In this document: positions 1-11,905 of the stretch, piece by piece
Layout: each line of letters opens with the position of its first letter
Position numbering within the stretch: position 1 is the stretch's first letter
NCBI RefSeq assembly: GCF_000715075.1
Contig: NC_134102.1
Span: 107,272,001-107,336,000, forward strand
Origin: Nicotiana tabacum
Taxonomy: Eukaryota > Streptophyta > Magnoliopsida > Solanales > Solanaceae
Length of the DNA stretch: 64,000 nt
Direction of reading: 5' to 3'
The notes under the pieces: generated by a model
Told to the model about the DNA's origin: nothing
The model's input: only the letters and a program-made list of their open reading frames with translations
Database searches by the model: none
Translations under genes and position numbers: made by a program

Positions 1-87
1 CCATGGTCAACTGCGGCCGACGAAGATGATGTAGCAGTTGCTAGTGGAAGAGTGGATTAAGGTAGAAATGATATAGAAGTTGTTGGT
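1..87 (-). pseudogene. Distal fragment of Tat-element antisense ORF (outer element)
   Basis: This piece aligns closely, base by base, with 14536-14625 inside the antisense ORF of the second Tat-type element (shared features: CCATGGTCA, GCGGCCG, AGCAGTTGCT). It is the continuation of the antisense ORF that resumes at 10031, the two parts being separated by the element at 88-10030. The exon region it belongs to is Pro/Ser/Thr-rich in the related copy. The rest of this gene lies before the window start. Confidence 0.75.
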
Positions 88-2858
88 TGTAATGACCTGA
101 CCGGTTGTTTTGAGATTCAGCGCATCGTTCAGTGGTTTGAGGCCTTGAGTAGCTTCACTTCAGATATTATGACTTGTAAGTGTGGTCGGAGTTGAATTTC
201 GGGATGTTCGAAATTGATTTGGAAAGAAAATTCTAATTTCGGAAGCTTTAAGTTGAAAAAATTGACTAAGGTTTGACTTTTGAGTAAACGACCTCAGAAT
301 CAGGATTTGAGGGTTCCAATAGGTTCGTATGGTAATTTCGAACTTGGGCGTATGTTCGAGATGAGTATCGGATCACCCGGGAGTATTTCAGCGCTTATTA
401 TGGAAAGTTAACATTTTGAAGGTTTAAGAATTTCCTAAGTTTGGTTTGAAGTGGACTTTGGTGTTATCGATGTCCATTTGGGATTCCAAGCCTTGGAATG
501 GGTTCGTATTGTGATACATGATTTTTACACAAAGTTTGGCATCATTCATGAGTGTTTTGATATGGTTCAGACGCGTTTGTCTAAGTTTGAAAGTTTGGAA
601 GTTTAAAGAAAGGTTTTGGCCGTCGATTCGTAGTATCGATGTTGTTTGATGTGATTCGAGTTTTGACTAACTCTGTATAGTGTTGTGGGATGTGTTGGTA
701 TGTTTGGATGGGGTCCCGGGGGGCTCAGGTTTGAAACGGATTGGAATCGGATCGAAATTTGAAATTTAGGCAAAGCTGGAGAATTCTTCCTTCTAGTTCA
801 ATCACACATGCGGAAGTTTGCTCACAGGTGCGAGATTGCAGAAGCGGCCAAGCATGACTGAGGTTGGGTTCGCAGAAGCGAGTAGGTGGACCGCAGAAGT
901 GGAGTCGCACCTGCGTCAGATTGATCACAGAAGCGGAAAGTAAGAGGGAGGGTTGCTTCGTAGAAGTGGCAGTGTTGCCGCAGAAGCAAGTATGAATAAG
1001 TAGACCTTTTGTCCACATAAGCAAGGGAAGCCGTAGAAGAAAAGGGGAGCATCGCATCTGCGGAGCCGCAGAAGCAGTAATGGACCACATATGCGAAAGG
1101 TCGCTGGGCAGTGTGTTCTTTTAAAACGGGGGTTTGGCCCATTTTCATTTCATTTCGTCCATGGGAGCCGATTTTGGAGCAATTTTTGAGTGCCATCTTC
1201 ATCATATATTATGGGGTAAGTGATTTCTTCACATTGTGAGTTAAATACATAGTTTATATATGGACTTAAGCATGAGAATTTGTAGAAATTTGGGATTTTG
1301 GTGAAAAACCCAGAAATTGGTATTTTTGAATTTTTACCACGAATTTGGACATGGAATTAGGAACATATTATATATTTGAGTTCTTAATATTATAGGTAGT
1401 GTTTAACTTCAAATATTTTCGGAATCTGGGCACGTGGACTCGAGGGTTAACTTTATTGACTTTTAGAGTGGAGTTGGGGATTGTTAGGAATTGATTAATT
1501 ATAAGCATTAGAGTATATTTTGATTGAGTTGCACACTGTTTGACTAGTTTCGGATCGTTTGGATTGAATTGAAGAGTTAGAGAGGTGTTGGAGCCGGTTT
1601 TGGAACTTCGGAGCGAGGTAAGTCTCCTGTCTAACTTTGTGAGGGGAAAACTACCCCTATGTGATATTTATTGTTATGCGCAACTAGTTATGTATGCTAC
1701 GTATGCACAAGATGACGAGAGTCCGTATGTAGATAAAGCATGTTTATGTCCGGGTTGACTTAGGACTTTATCATGTAATAATTGAATAATTTGATCTGGT
1801 TCTGCTAGCTTAATTAATTGAAGTTATAACTGAATTTGAAATATAGGTAAAATAGGTCGAGCCTTAACACTTTGAGTTGTGGTGAGTTATTTGAGAAGAG
1901 TAAAGATTATATTCGTTATGTGCTCATGTACTGTATTTTAAACACGTGTCTCGTAATTCGATAACTTCCTTCCTTTCTTGTGGAGCGGGCCGAACACCTT
2001 GGCAGTATATAGATGCATCTATGGTTCATGCTGCACAACCCTCGGCAGTATACACATTATTTTGGATTGGGCCGAACGACCTTGGCAGAATCGTGCGTTA
2101 TATTGCTAGTAGCCCGAATATTAACGAGATAAACCTTCTATTGATGCCCAAAATTTTATGGTATTCCTTATTTATTTGGTATTGACACTTGGCATTTTCT
2201 GAGCTATTAAGGTAGAATACAAGATCTAGAAATTTATACTTTAACAGAAATACTTGGAAAATTATGAAATTACATATTTACTCCACTATTGTTGTGCACT
2301 TCATATCTGTTATGAATTATCATATTGTTTATTTGGACCTCTAGTAAGTGTCTATGTCGACCCCTTATCACTACTTCTCCGGGGTTAGGCTAGATACTTA
2401 CTATATACACGTTGATTTACATACTCATACTGCACTTCTGCACTAAATGTGCAGGATCTGACAGGTTCATTTGGTGATCATCTTGGCGCGTAGGTGCATC
2501 TATTGAGGAGACTTATGTGAGTTGTAATTCAGGCTATGCATCGCAGTCGACCTAGTCTCTATTTATTTTATCCTGTCTTATTTACATTCTGGACAGATGT
2601 TCTATTATTGTTGTACTCCTTAGAAAATGCTCATGCACTTGTGACACCAGATTTTGGGGGTTCCTACGGGTTGTTCGTTATTGAAGTTATGTAAATATTA
2701 TCATTTACCATGAAAATTCTATTTCATACGATTTAATTAAGGAAAAATTATGACTCCAACATTCTGAAATGAGTACTTAAGTTGATCAATCACTGTTGGC
2801 TTGCCTGACAGTGGTGTTAGGCGCCATCACGACCTTTAGTGGATTTTGGGTCGTGATA
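88..2858 (+). repeat. 5' LTR of the 88-10030 element
   Basis: This 2771-bp repeat is collinear with 7293-10030 over its whole length. It carries a cluster of short GCAGAAGCG-like motifs (about 785-1100) and a block with repeated GGGCCGAAC..CTTGGCAG words (about 1985-2100). The end is slightly degenerate (TCGTGATA instead of TCGTGACA). Confidence 0.9.
785..1100 (+). repeat. Cluster of GCAGAAGCG-like motifs in LTR
   Basis: The words GCAGAAGCG, CGCAGAAG, ACCGCAGAAG and GGTGCGA recur irregularly. The same cluster is at 7975-8280 in the 3' LTR and, inverted, at 53230-53545 in the minus-strand chromovirus LTR. It creates long but meaningless open frames on the opposite strand. Confidence 0.75.
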
Positions 2859-2861
2859 GCT

Positions 2862-2873
2862 TGATATCAGAGC
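2862..2873 (+). other. Primer-binding site, initiator tRNA-Met type
   Basis: TGATATCAGAGC lies three bases after the LTR end and matches the usual plant TGGTATCAGAGC with one change. This is where a tRNA would prime minus-strand DNA synthesis. Confidence 0.75.
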
Positions 2874-5800
2874 GTTAGGTTTACTGAAGTCTCACGATTC
2901 ATAAGCGAGTCTAGTAAAGTCTTGCGGATCGATACAAAGACGTATGTACTTATCTTCGAGAGGCTATAGGGCTGTTAAGAGCACTTCCCTTCTTGATTCC
3001 TCATCATGCGGTTGGATTCCTTTGAGGCTTATTACTTTATTTCCTTCCTACTCAATCTTATGCGATGTGAAGCGCTTGTTATCAATTGAGCATCGAGTAG
3101 TTATATTGGTACTGCAGACGTGGTGCATGCTATTTTTCCCTGCGTGTTCAGGCAGGCTATTAGCGTCGCCTTGCGGAAGGATGTTCTGTCATTTCAGTTT
3201 AGTGTTTGTACTTCCTATGATTTTTAGGCTATGCACGGATTTCTAGGATATTCATGCGTTGTTATCGCACAGTGTTGATATAATGCTATGATGCTTGTCT
3301 ATGTGTCGAGACAGTGAATGACTTAAAAGGAGGATTTCTCGGTGCATGATTTAGAAGTATGGCATTCAATTCCAGCAAAGGAAAGGCAATCGGACTATGG
3401 ATGTTCAGGCATTGGTTGATAGCGTAGTGGAATTCTCATTTGTGATGTGGTATTGCCGTCCTTGTTGGAACGCATTAAGGTTCGCCGGTGTTATGGTTTT
3501 CTTCGAGTTGCCTTCGGGGAAGGATGTTGGGAAGTGGCACCTAAGAAGCAGCAGTTCAAAATCGAATTGGTATCTCTAATGTTGATGGCTCGAGAAAGAT
3601 GATCTTCTAGGAGGTTTAGAGTTGGTAGCAATTCATTAGTTCCAGTGCTATAGGTATGGATTTGATTTGAGGCAACATTTGGGCAACGAAGTATGAGGAA
3701 GGACATGGCGGGAGGTGTCTCGCGGTGGTTGAATTGCTAGCAGGACAATTATAAAAAGCGGAGGTCGAGAAGTTACTTAAAGGAGATGGTTTGACCAAAG
3801 TGGGAGTGGCAGAGTAGCATATGGATTCCGTGGTAGGATAACCATGTACTTGAGGAAGATTAGAGTGATTTGGGAGGCATGGTGGGAAGTAACTAGGTCT
3901 AGGGATTATAATTGGAATGGTGGTTACTGTACGGAGAATGATTGAATATGGTAGAAAAGAATTTGCTTGAAATGAAGAGGGTGTGAAGATTGGATTATCA
4001 TTTTGGATGCCACGTGACTTTGAGTGAAGGTATTTTTGGACTTTCAATTGATGTCAATGGGGAAGGAACAGGCTTAAACATCCGGTGGATGGGGATGGGC
4101 TCAGGAGGGTTTACTGAACTCGTGATAGTTGCACTCGGTACAACGTCGTTGGAAGATGTCGGCATGGAATACCACATGTGGGTTATCTCCTGTGAACAGA
4201 TTAGTGGTTGCGTGATTTTGATGAGGTTTCTACGAAGAGTTCTACTTACTACCCAACATAAGGTCGAGTATCCGACCGTGGCTGATAATTCAGAATGTTT
4301 CATAAAAAGCTTAACAAAAGGCTTCGAGAAATTTGTTGGGTTGACGGTGCGATATCATGGTATTGAGAAAGAGGAATCGTTGTGGGCTTTACATTATGTG
4401 ATAGTAGCTTAAAGCTAAGTGGGAGAGCCTACCGTCTACAATTGGATCGCGTGGTTGTCTGCTTATGCGGTTTCTGGTTATCGATACATTGGTGGATTAT
4501 TTATGACTAAGAAAAGAAAATATCAGGGGTAATTTGAGCAAGGAACTTGATGGATGTGTGCTACACTTTGCCTTATCGATTCAGGTGCAGGTTTTGGGAA
4601 GACTCAGAGTTTATGCTTCTTGTGGATGTGATGTACAAGGAAATGAATTTAGCCGGTTTCTTCTTTGAGAGGGTGTTCATGTGCTAGCAGAGCATTGAAG
4701 TTTGGTTATATTCGGGATCAGGTCAGAGTGGGTGACTCTCAACAACGGTCCTAGTAGGGTTCAAGAATTAAAGTGCAGTGCCTAAGGATTTTGGGTCCGT
4801 TGTGTGGTTAAGGACCAAGTTTTCGCAATGGATTATGAACAGAACTTGGAATGTTCTATGTTATCATCGGGTATGCGGTGCAGTATTGGAGTAAAGGAAG
4901 AAATAACTTTGGATTCGCGGAAGGTCTTGCTATTGTGCGCATAAGGAGAGTATGAGATGGTTCATGAATATTGAGACGATGTGGTCTCATGATGCGAGTC
5001 ACTCAGAATGAGTGCAGATTTGGTTCGTTATGTTTTTGAATGGATCTATTATTATTTTTAAGGCAAGTCGAGAGTAAATTGGAAGAAGTTAGGTCGGTTA
5101 GTAATGGTGTGAATCAACATGATTATGGCAATGATCAGTTCCTTTAGCGTGTTAAGTTATACAGGTGGTTGTGGTTGTACGTGCGAGGTTGGCAGCCACC
5201 ATAATTTGATTGATTTGGAAATTATTTGATTTAAATGGCCTTGTTATGTGTAAATGGATTCCGGAAGAGTTATGGCGATTTAGACCACAACTTGAGGTTT
5301 GTATTTTTCTGCAGTTATGGAAATTCAGTTGCGTGTTGCAATCTTTCTTCTGAAATGAGTTAAGTGAAAGGTTTTTAGACAATGAAGTGTCTATTCTATT
5401 AACGGTTCAGGGGTATGATGAATTCTAGTACTCTCGCATAGCGACATGATAGGTACAGTGAGCGACATGAGAATTGAATGTAGAGGATCAAGATTATGGT
5501 TCGGTGTGACAGGAATGTCACGAGCTCGAATGAGTAGGGAAGAATTTAGATATTTAGAGTGATATGGCGTTATCTTAGTGTCGCCTGAGAATGGTGTTGT
5601 GTGGAAGAGGCATTGCGTATTGAATTGCAGATTGTGCTTTGCCTTACAGGATTAGTACGGTTGGTGGTATAAAGGTGCAGATTTTGCTACCTGGAGCGAA
5701 AGGTTGTGGGAGCATGCCCCACGAGAAAATTTTATAAGTATGGCATGTTAGTCATTTGATTGTGAAAGATTAAGACCAAATATGGAGGTTATGGTAATAT

Positions 5801-7279
5801 TGCAAATGCGAGTGTTTATGCATGAGAGGCGTTCCATTCCTTGGGTTGTAGACCGTGAGAGTTTGTTTTAGATTTGACGACTGTTCTTATGTGTCATGAA
5901 TAGGGCCATTGTGGATCTTTGGAAGGTTATTGGCCCAGTATGGTATGATCAGAATCGATTTGAGGTCCGTTGGTGGTTCTAATATGAGTGTGCGCTCTAC
6001 CTCAGGTTGGATGTGTTCGTTCGTCATAGCATTTCTTACGGAGGAGGCATCGGGCATTGGATGTTATTCCAGTTGTCAGCTATTCCATGTAAATATCTAT
6101 TGTTCCATATGGGTTGTGAGACGACTTGATTATTCGCACATGTGTTGAGGTCCCGCGTAGCTTGTGGTGTTATGTGAGCAGGATGGCTCTCGAGATGCAG
6201 ATCATATATCGCACCTTAGTTGTGCTTGGGTTTCGTAGCGTATGGCGCTATCCGTCTCCACGGGATTTGTATTGTGCACTTGGCATGCTTGTGGTAAATA
6301 TTCGGGCATTTCGTAAGTATAAGCGTTACCTCTTGATGTGTGTTTTCTTCTTGATTGTTATGTGTGGATCGGGTGGCATGCCGCCATGAGTATATTGTTT
6401 GGATCGGGTTGCACGCCGCAATAGAGTCATGTTGTATCATGTTGCACGCCGCAACAACGAGATGTTGAACATAGTTACTTATATTTATTTTGTGTGCCTT
6501 GTTTTTTTTTCATCCCTGAGGTAGGTTCATAGCATCTATTGGGCCGTTTCATTCGTCACGCAGGCTGGGTAATTCCCTGTCAGAGTTCGTTCTTCCTTAT
6601 GAGTTATATTCGAGTGGTAGCTTGTTGGCGCTTTGACGGTGCTGCATAAGATCTTGGTAAGTGTTTGAGGTGACTCATTGCTTGAGCAGTTTGTACTGGG
6701 TGAGATGAGATTATTGAACCTGAAATTAGTGCAATCAGATTTATATAAGGTACATTAAATAGAAAATATCGCTATTTAGTTTAGAATGAGTTAATCGTCC
6801 TTGTCAGGAGGAGAGACTCCATGATTTTTTGATTCGGCAGGTGGTTATGAGTTTCTACATGTCTCTTTCGTCGTGACAGTATTGCGAAAATTGGAACAGG
6901 GCTCACACGTGTTATGAGGCGAATTACGGGCACAGATTCGTGAGATTTTAGTTGTTATGGTCGGAGGATGTATTATGGGCATGTGAATTATATGGTGCAT
7001 GGTGTGAATTCAGCAAAGGTGTATAATCATGTTTTGGTACAGTTTGTAGTGATTAATATGGTGTTCGTATGTTAGAATCGGGTTTTGTAGAGAAATTCGA
7101 AGGTTGGAATTTGGTTCTAAGGCATTTCAACTAAATAAAAAGGGAGTATCTTCAGTCTGGCTTGGGTTAATGTGTTCAACTGTATTGTGCTAGCACGGGT
7201 AAGTGCACGAGGTGTTAAACAGTGATTTTAGATAACTCCGGAGCAATCCTTAGCACGTTTAAGGACGAACATATGTTTT
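2874..7279 (+). other. Interior of the 88-10030 element, no gene recognised
   Basis: The interior holds only short open frames (at most about 140 codons, for example 3990-4412). I could not match any of them to gag, protease, reverse transcriptase, RNase H, integrase or an envelope-like protein. The start of the stretch (CGAGAGGCTATAGGG, about 2957) resembles the untranslated leader I know from Tekay-type elements. Near 6360-6460 the words GGATCGGGT and GCACGCCGCAA recur three times. Possible explanations are a non-autonomous element or a gag-pol decayed beyond recognition by eye. Confidence 0.6.
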
Positions 7280-7292
7280 AAGTGGGGGAGAA
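7280..7292 (+). other. Polypurine tract of the 88-10030 element
   Basis: AAGTGGGGGAGAA directly precedes the TGTAACGACC start of the 3' LTR. This is the expected priming site for plus-strand synthesis and has the form typical of plant Ty3/gypsy chromoviruses. Confidence 0.85.
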
Positions 7293-10030
7293 TGTAACGA
7301 CCCGACTGGTCGTTTTGAGCTCCAGCACATCGTTCAGTGGTTTGAGGCCTTGAGTAGCTTCACTTCAGGTATTATGACTTGTACGTGTGGTCGGAGTTGA
7401 ATTTCGGGAAGTTCAAAAATTATTTGGAAAGAAAATTCTAATTTCGGAAGCTTTAAGTTGGAAGAATTGACTAAGGTTTGACTTTTGAGTAAACGACCTC
7501 GGAATCGTAATTTGAGGGTTCCAATAGATTCGTAGGGTGATTTCGGGCTTGGGCGTATGTTCGAGCTAAGTATCGGATCCCCCGGGAGTATTTCAATGCT
7601 TATTATGGAAAGTTAACATTTTGAAGGTTTAAGAATTTCCTAAGTTTGGTTTGAAGTGGAATTTGGTGTTATCGATGTCCGTTTGGGATTTCGAGCCTTG
7701 GAATGAGTTCGTATTGGGATTCATGACTTGTACGCAAAGTTTGGCGTCATTCCGGAGTGTTTTGGTATGGTTCAGACGCGTTTGTCGAAGTTTTAAAGTT
7801 TGGAAGTTTAAAGAAAGGTTTTGGCCGTCGATTCAAAGTTTCGATATTGTTTGATGTGATTCGAGGTTTCGACTAAGTCTGTATCGTGCTGTGGGATGTG
7901 CTGGTATGTTGCCTCGGGTTTGAAATGGATTGAAAATTGAAATTTAGGCAAAACTGGAGAATTTTTCCTTCTGGTGCAATCGCACCTGTGGAATTTTGCT
8001 CGCAGGTGCGAGCTCGCAGAAGCGAGATGGGATTCGCAGAAGCGGCCAGGCATGACTGAGGTAGGGGTCGCAGAAGCGGGCAGGTGGACCGCAGAAGCGG
8101 AGTCGCGCCTGCGTCGGATCGATCGCAGAAGCGGAAAGTGAGAGGGAGGGCTGCTTCGTAGAAGCGAGTCCACAAAAGTGGACCTTTTGTCCGTAGAAGC
8201 GAGGGAATCCGCAAAAGCGAAGGGAGCATCGCATCTGTGGAGCCGCAGAAGCGACTAAGGGACCGCAGATGTGAAAGGTCATTGGGTAGTGTGTTATTTT
8301 AAAACGGGGCTTTGGCCCGTTTTCACTTCATTTCGTCCATGGGAGACGATTTTGGAGCAATTTTGGAGTGCCATCTTCATCATCTATTATGGGGTAAGTG
8401 ATTTCTTCACATTGTGAGTTAAATACATGGTTTATATATGAATTTAAGCATGAGAATTTGTAGAAATTTGGAATTTTGGTGGAAAACCCAGAAATTGGTA
8501 CTTTTGGATTTTTACCACGAATTTGGACATGGAATTAGGAACAGGTTATATATTTGAGTTCGTAATGTTATGGGTAGTGTTTAACTTCGAAAAGTTTCTG
8601 AATCATGGCACGTGGGCCCGAGGGTTAACTTTATTGACTTTTAGAGAGAAGTTGGGGATTCTTAGGAATTGATTAATTATAAGAATTAGAGTATATTTTG
8701 ATTGAGTTGCACATTGTTTGACTAGTTTCGGATCGTTTGGCTTGAATCGAGGAGTTAGAGAGGCGTTAGAGCCGGTTTTGGAACTTCAGAGCGAGGTAAG
8801 TCTCCTGTATAGCCTTGTGAGGGGGAAACTACCCCTAGGTGATATTTATTGTTACGTGCAACTAGTTGTGTGTGCTATGTACGCACGAGGTGACGAGAGT
8901 CCGTACGTAGCTAAAGCATGTTTATGTCCGGGTAGACTTAGGACTTTATCAGGTAATAATTGAATTATTTGAAGCTCGTTCTGCTGGCTTAATTAATGAA
9001 AGTTATAATTGAAGTTGATTTAGAAATAAATATATGTATAATAGGCCGAGCCTTAACACTTTGAGTTGTGGGTGAGTTATTTGAGAAGCGTAAAGATTAT
9101 ATTTGTTATGTGCTAATGTACTGTATTGTAAACACGTGTCTCGTAATTCGGTAACTTCTCTCCTTTTTTGTGGAGCGGGCCGAACGCCTTGGCAATATAT
9201 AGATGCATCTATAGTTCATGCCGCACGACCCTCGGCAGTGTACACATTATTCTGGATTGGGCCGAAAGACCTCGGCAGAATCATGCGTTATATCGCTAGT
9301 AGTCTGAATATTTACGAGATAAACCTTCCACTGATGCCAGATATTTTATGGCTTTCCTTATTTATTTGGTATTGACACTTGGCATTTTATGAGTTATTGA
9401 GGTAGAATACAAGATCGAGAAATTTATACTTTAAAAGAAATAATTGGAAAATTATGAAATTACAAATTTACTTCACTATTTCTGTGCAAATATTATTTGG
9501 ACCTCTAGTAAGTGTCGATATCGACCCCTCATCACTACTTCTCTGGGGTTATGCTAGATACTTACTGGGTAATCATTGATTTATGTACTCATGCTGCACT
9601 TCTACATTAAATGTGCAGGATCTGACAGGTTTATTTGGTGATCATCTTGGCCCGTAGGCGCATCTGTTGAGGAGACTTTATGTGAGCTGCAATTCAGGCT
9701 ACGCATCGCAGTCGACCTAGTCTCCATTGTACTATTTATTTTATCCTGTCTCATTTACATTCTGGACAGATGTTGTATTATTGTTGTACTCCTTAGAAAA
9801 TGCTCATACACTTGTGACACTGGGTTTTGGGTGTTCCTACGGGTTTTCGTTATTGAAGTTGTGTAAATATTATCATTTACCCTGTAAATTCTATTTCATA
9901 CGATTTAACTATGGAAAAAATATGATTTCTAAATTCTGAAATGAGTAATTAAGTTGATCAAACACCGTTGGCTTGTCTGACGGCTGTGTTAGGCACCACT
10001 ACGACCTTTAGTGGATTTTGCATCGTGACA
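7293..10030 (+). repeat. 3' LTR of the 88-10030 element
   Basis: The 2738-bp copy is collinear with 88-2858 and has better-preserved ends (TGTAACGACC...TCGTGACA). It contains the GCAGAAGCG-like cluster at about 7975-8280. Small indels and many substitutions separate it from the 5' copy, so the insertion is not recent. Confidence 0.9.
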
Positions 10031-10035
10031 CTGGT
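10031..10035. repeat. Target-site duplication, right copy
   Basis: CTGGT here pairs with TTGGT at 83-87. The related uninterrupted sequence at about 14618-14632 reads TTGCTGGTGTTGG, which shows the original site and supports a single insertion. Confidence 0.7.
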
Positions 10036-11095
10036 GTTGGTAAAGGTGGAGATGAAGCTGATGGAGTCTAAGGGTAAGAAGAAGTTGCATCAAATGCAAT
10101 GCTAGTGGATGGATACTTGCCAACCAAAGGCAGCAGGGATCCGGTACTCAGCCCCATAATACCAGACACATCAATTGGGGCTCGAAAAAGGGAATTGACA
10201 TTATCTACCAAATCAAACTCTCCCCAAAGTTTCGAGGCGTCATCCTCAGTTGGTGTAACTCTCTCAACAGGTCGAGCATCCTATTGAGATAATGAGGATC
10301 GTTGTCTTCTATGTAAAGAAACTCCCTCATCACTAGCTTTTTCATCATCGTCAATAGTCACGGTGTCTATGACTGACCCAGAAGGAGGGCCAATCACCAT
10401 CGCCACCGGAGATGACTCAGGGGCATTGGTCCTCGCTCTCTTATTCTTTTTCCCGGCTGCAGAGGAGCATCTTTTCTTTGTTGTTTGTCCTCCAGTCGGG
10501 GACTCCGTAAAGAAGCATTTGTTCTCGAAGCAGGTCCGGAGCCACCTGCTCGAGTAAGCGCCTCGTGAAGCAGCCTCGCTGCATCAACAGAATCAGCCAA
10601 GGCATCCTCCTCGGGAACGACAATAGAGCACGTGGTAGACCTAATTTCATAAACAGGTTATAAGAGATCAATCAAGTTCTTTACATGAATAATTGAAACA
10701 AGGTGAGTTTTAGTTACCATGATTCTTGGCCTTCCACCCATATTTAGGGGTCAGTTCTTTCCACAAGCGAGTCTCGGGCGTCGTAACGTCCAAGATCTTT
10801 TGTACCCACCAGTCCAAACCTTCGATCACTAGTGGGATTCATCGAGTTGCTGAAACAAACGGAGGATGGATGATCAATACAGCTATAGAAAAGTTTTTAG
10901 TAAAAAGAAATACTAAACAAAGAGCTTACGAGTTCGGTTCCAAGCGGCTAGAAAGGATGAAGCCATTGCCGTAATGATGTTGTTGGTCGCGACTGTATCG
11001 AACCATTCCATCCACCCATGGTCGTTTTCATCTTCCATGCTAGACAACAAAGCATGGTTGCCACGTTTGCAGAGGTTTATCATTCCCCCGCAAAA

Positions 11096-11153
11096 GATTT
11101 TGGGAGAATAAAGATTCATCATATGATTTTGGGAGAATAAAGATTCATCATAT
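11096..11153. repeat. 29-bp perfect tandem duplication
   Basis: The unit starting GATTTTGGGAGAATAAAG occurs twice in a row (11096-11124 and 11125-11153). The corresponding place in copy 2 (about 15690) has it once. Since 29 is not a multiple of three it frameshifts the antisense ORF. Confidence 0.95.
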
Positions 11154-11905
11154 GAGCTAAGGTTAGCTCCTCTCCAGTTTCCTGGCTCAAACGCCGAAGG
11201 CAAGCAACTGTCCTCCACATAGAAGGACTTACTTGTGCCGAACACACTTGGTAGTGGAGGAAAAACTCCGAAATCAGGGAATCAAGCTCCCCACTCAAAG
11301 AAAACGCTCCCAAAGTTAAGGGATATGTGTAAACATATGTAAAACCCTCCTTGGGAAGGGTGACTCGATCCGACATATCGGGAGCGATAATTTCCAAGTC
11401 ATGGCAGCTATAGTCTTCCTTCACAGTAGGAATTCTCAAAGGATGTATGGAAGAAGGATACCGGCTAACGGCCCATGTACGAAAATTAGCAGTAGAGAAT
11501 TTCTCTTTAAAGTCTTTTGTGGTAATAAGAATTCTAGGGATGATGGAACCTACCGTTGGAGGAGCAGAGTCCTCGGCTTTGTTCTTGTTCTTTGAAGAAC
11601 CGGCACGCTTGGAGGAAGAAGCCATTGAATAAGAAGAAGGAAAGGGTTTTTGTTTGAACAGAATTAAAGAAAGGATGGAGAAAAAAAATGCAAATTAGAA
11701 GCTCGAGAAATTATGAAGTGCAAGGGAAAAGAATGATGCGTATAAATAAAATTTTGGCGGCTAAATTTATGGCCATGATTGCCTCGATAATTGGCAAACG
11801 TTGTGCTAAATCGTGATATAACGCGTGTTTGAGACACTAAATACGGAGAGACGTGCGTCTAATCAACTGTCGGAAGTTATGTCACCAGAAAGCAGGGGGA
11901 CTATC

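Larger units (their letters stand above)
88..10030 (+). mobile_element. Long-LTR Ty3/gypsy-type element without recognisable gag-pol
   Basis: Two direct repeats of about 2.75 kb (88-2858 and 7293-10030) flank a 4.4 kb interior. They begin TGTAACGACC (the 5' copy carries a T for C) and end near TCGTGACA. A primer-binding site matching the plant initiator-Met type follows the 5' repeat, and a purine tract AAGTGGGGGAGAA precedes the 3' repeat, fixing plus orientation. Flanking pentamers TTGGT (83-87) and CTGGT (10031-10035) fit a 5-bp target duplication with one change. LTR ends and 5' leader resemble the Tekay/Del chromovirus family, as does the minus-strand element at 51581-58220. I find no reverse transcriptase, integrase, protease or zinc-knuckle motif inside; the longest open frame is about 140 codons. 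It is best read as a large non-autonomous derivative or a heavily decayed copy. Confidence 0.85.
10031..11625 (-). pseudogene. Antisense spliced ORF of Tat-type element, copy 1
   Basis: The gene reads opposite to the element. The start MASSSKRAGSS is at 11625. Inferred exons are 11625-10930 (ends CTC|GTAAGC), 10849-10718 (begins after TTTCAG, ends ATCATG|GTAACT) and 10640 onward (after AAATTAG), continuing to 10031 and then 87-1. Exon 1 includes the conserved run VTLPKEGFTYVYTYPLTLGA and a helical domain with WRTVACLRRL and LYSPKI. I relate this by memory to the family called putative gypsy-type transposase (Transposase_28) and to the additional antisense ORFs known in Tat-lineage elements; the biochemical role is unknown. 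A 29-bp tandem duplication at 11096-11153 shifts the frame, and the nested element splits the last part, so the copy is dead. Confidence 0.75.

Noticed and set aside
725..1205. Long minus-strand open frames in the LTR (also 7808-8282 minus and 53209-53605 plus)
   Set aside because: They are produced by the GCAGAAGCG-like motif cluster and have repeat-driven composition (Arg, Leu, Ser, Cys, Phe). No domain was recognised and frames overlap each other.
3616..4412. Open frames of 100-143 codons inside the long-LTR element
   Set aside because: Plus and minus frames overlap, composition is ordinary, no motif is seen and the two strands cannot both be coding.
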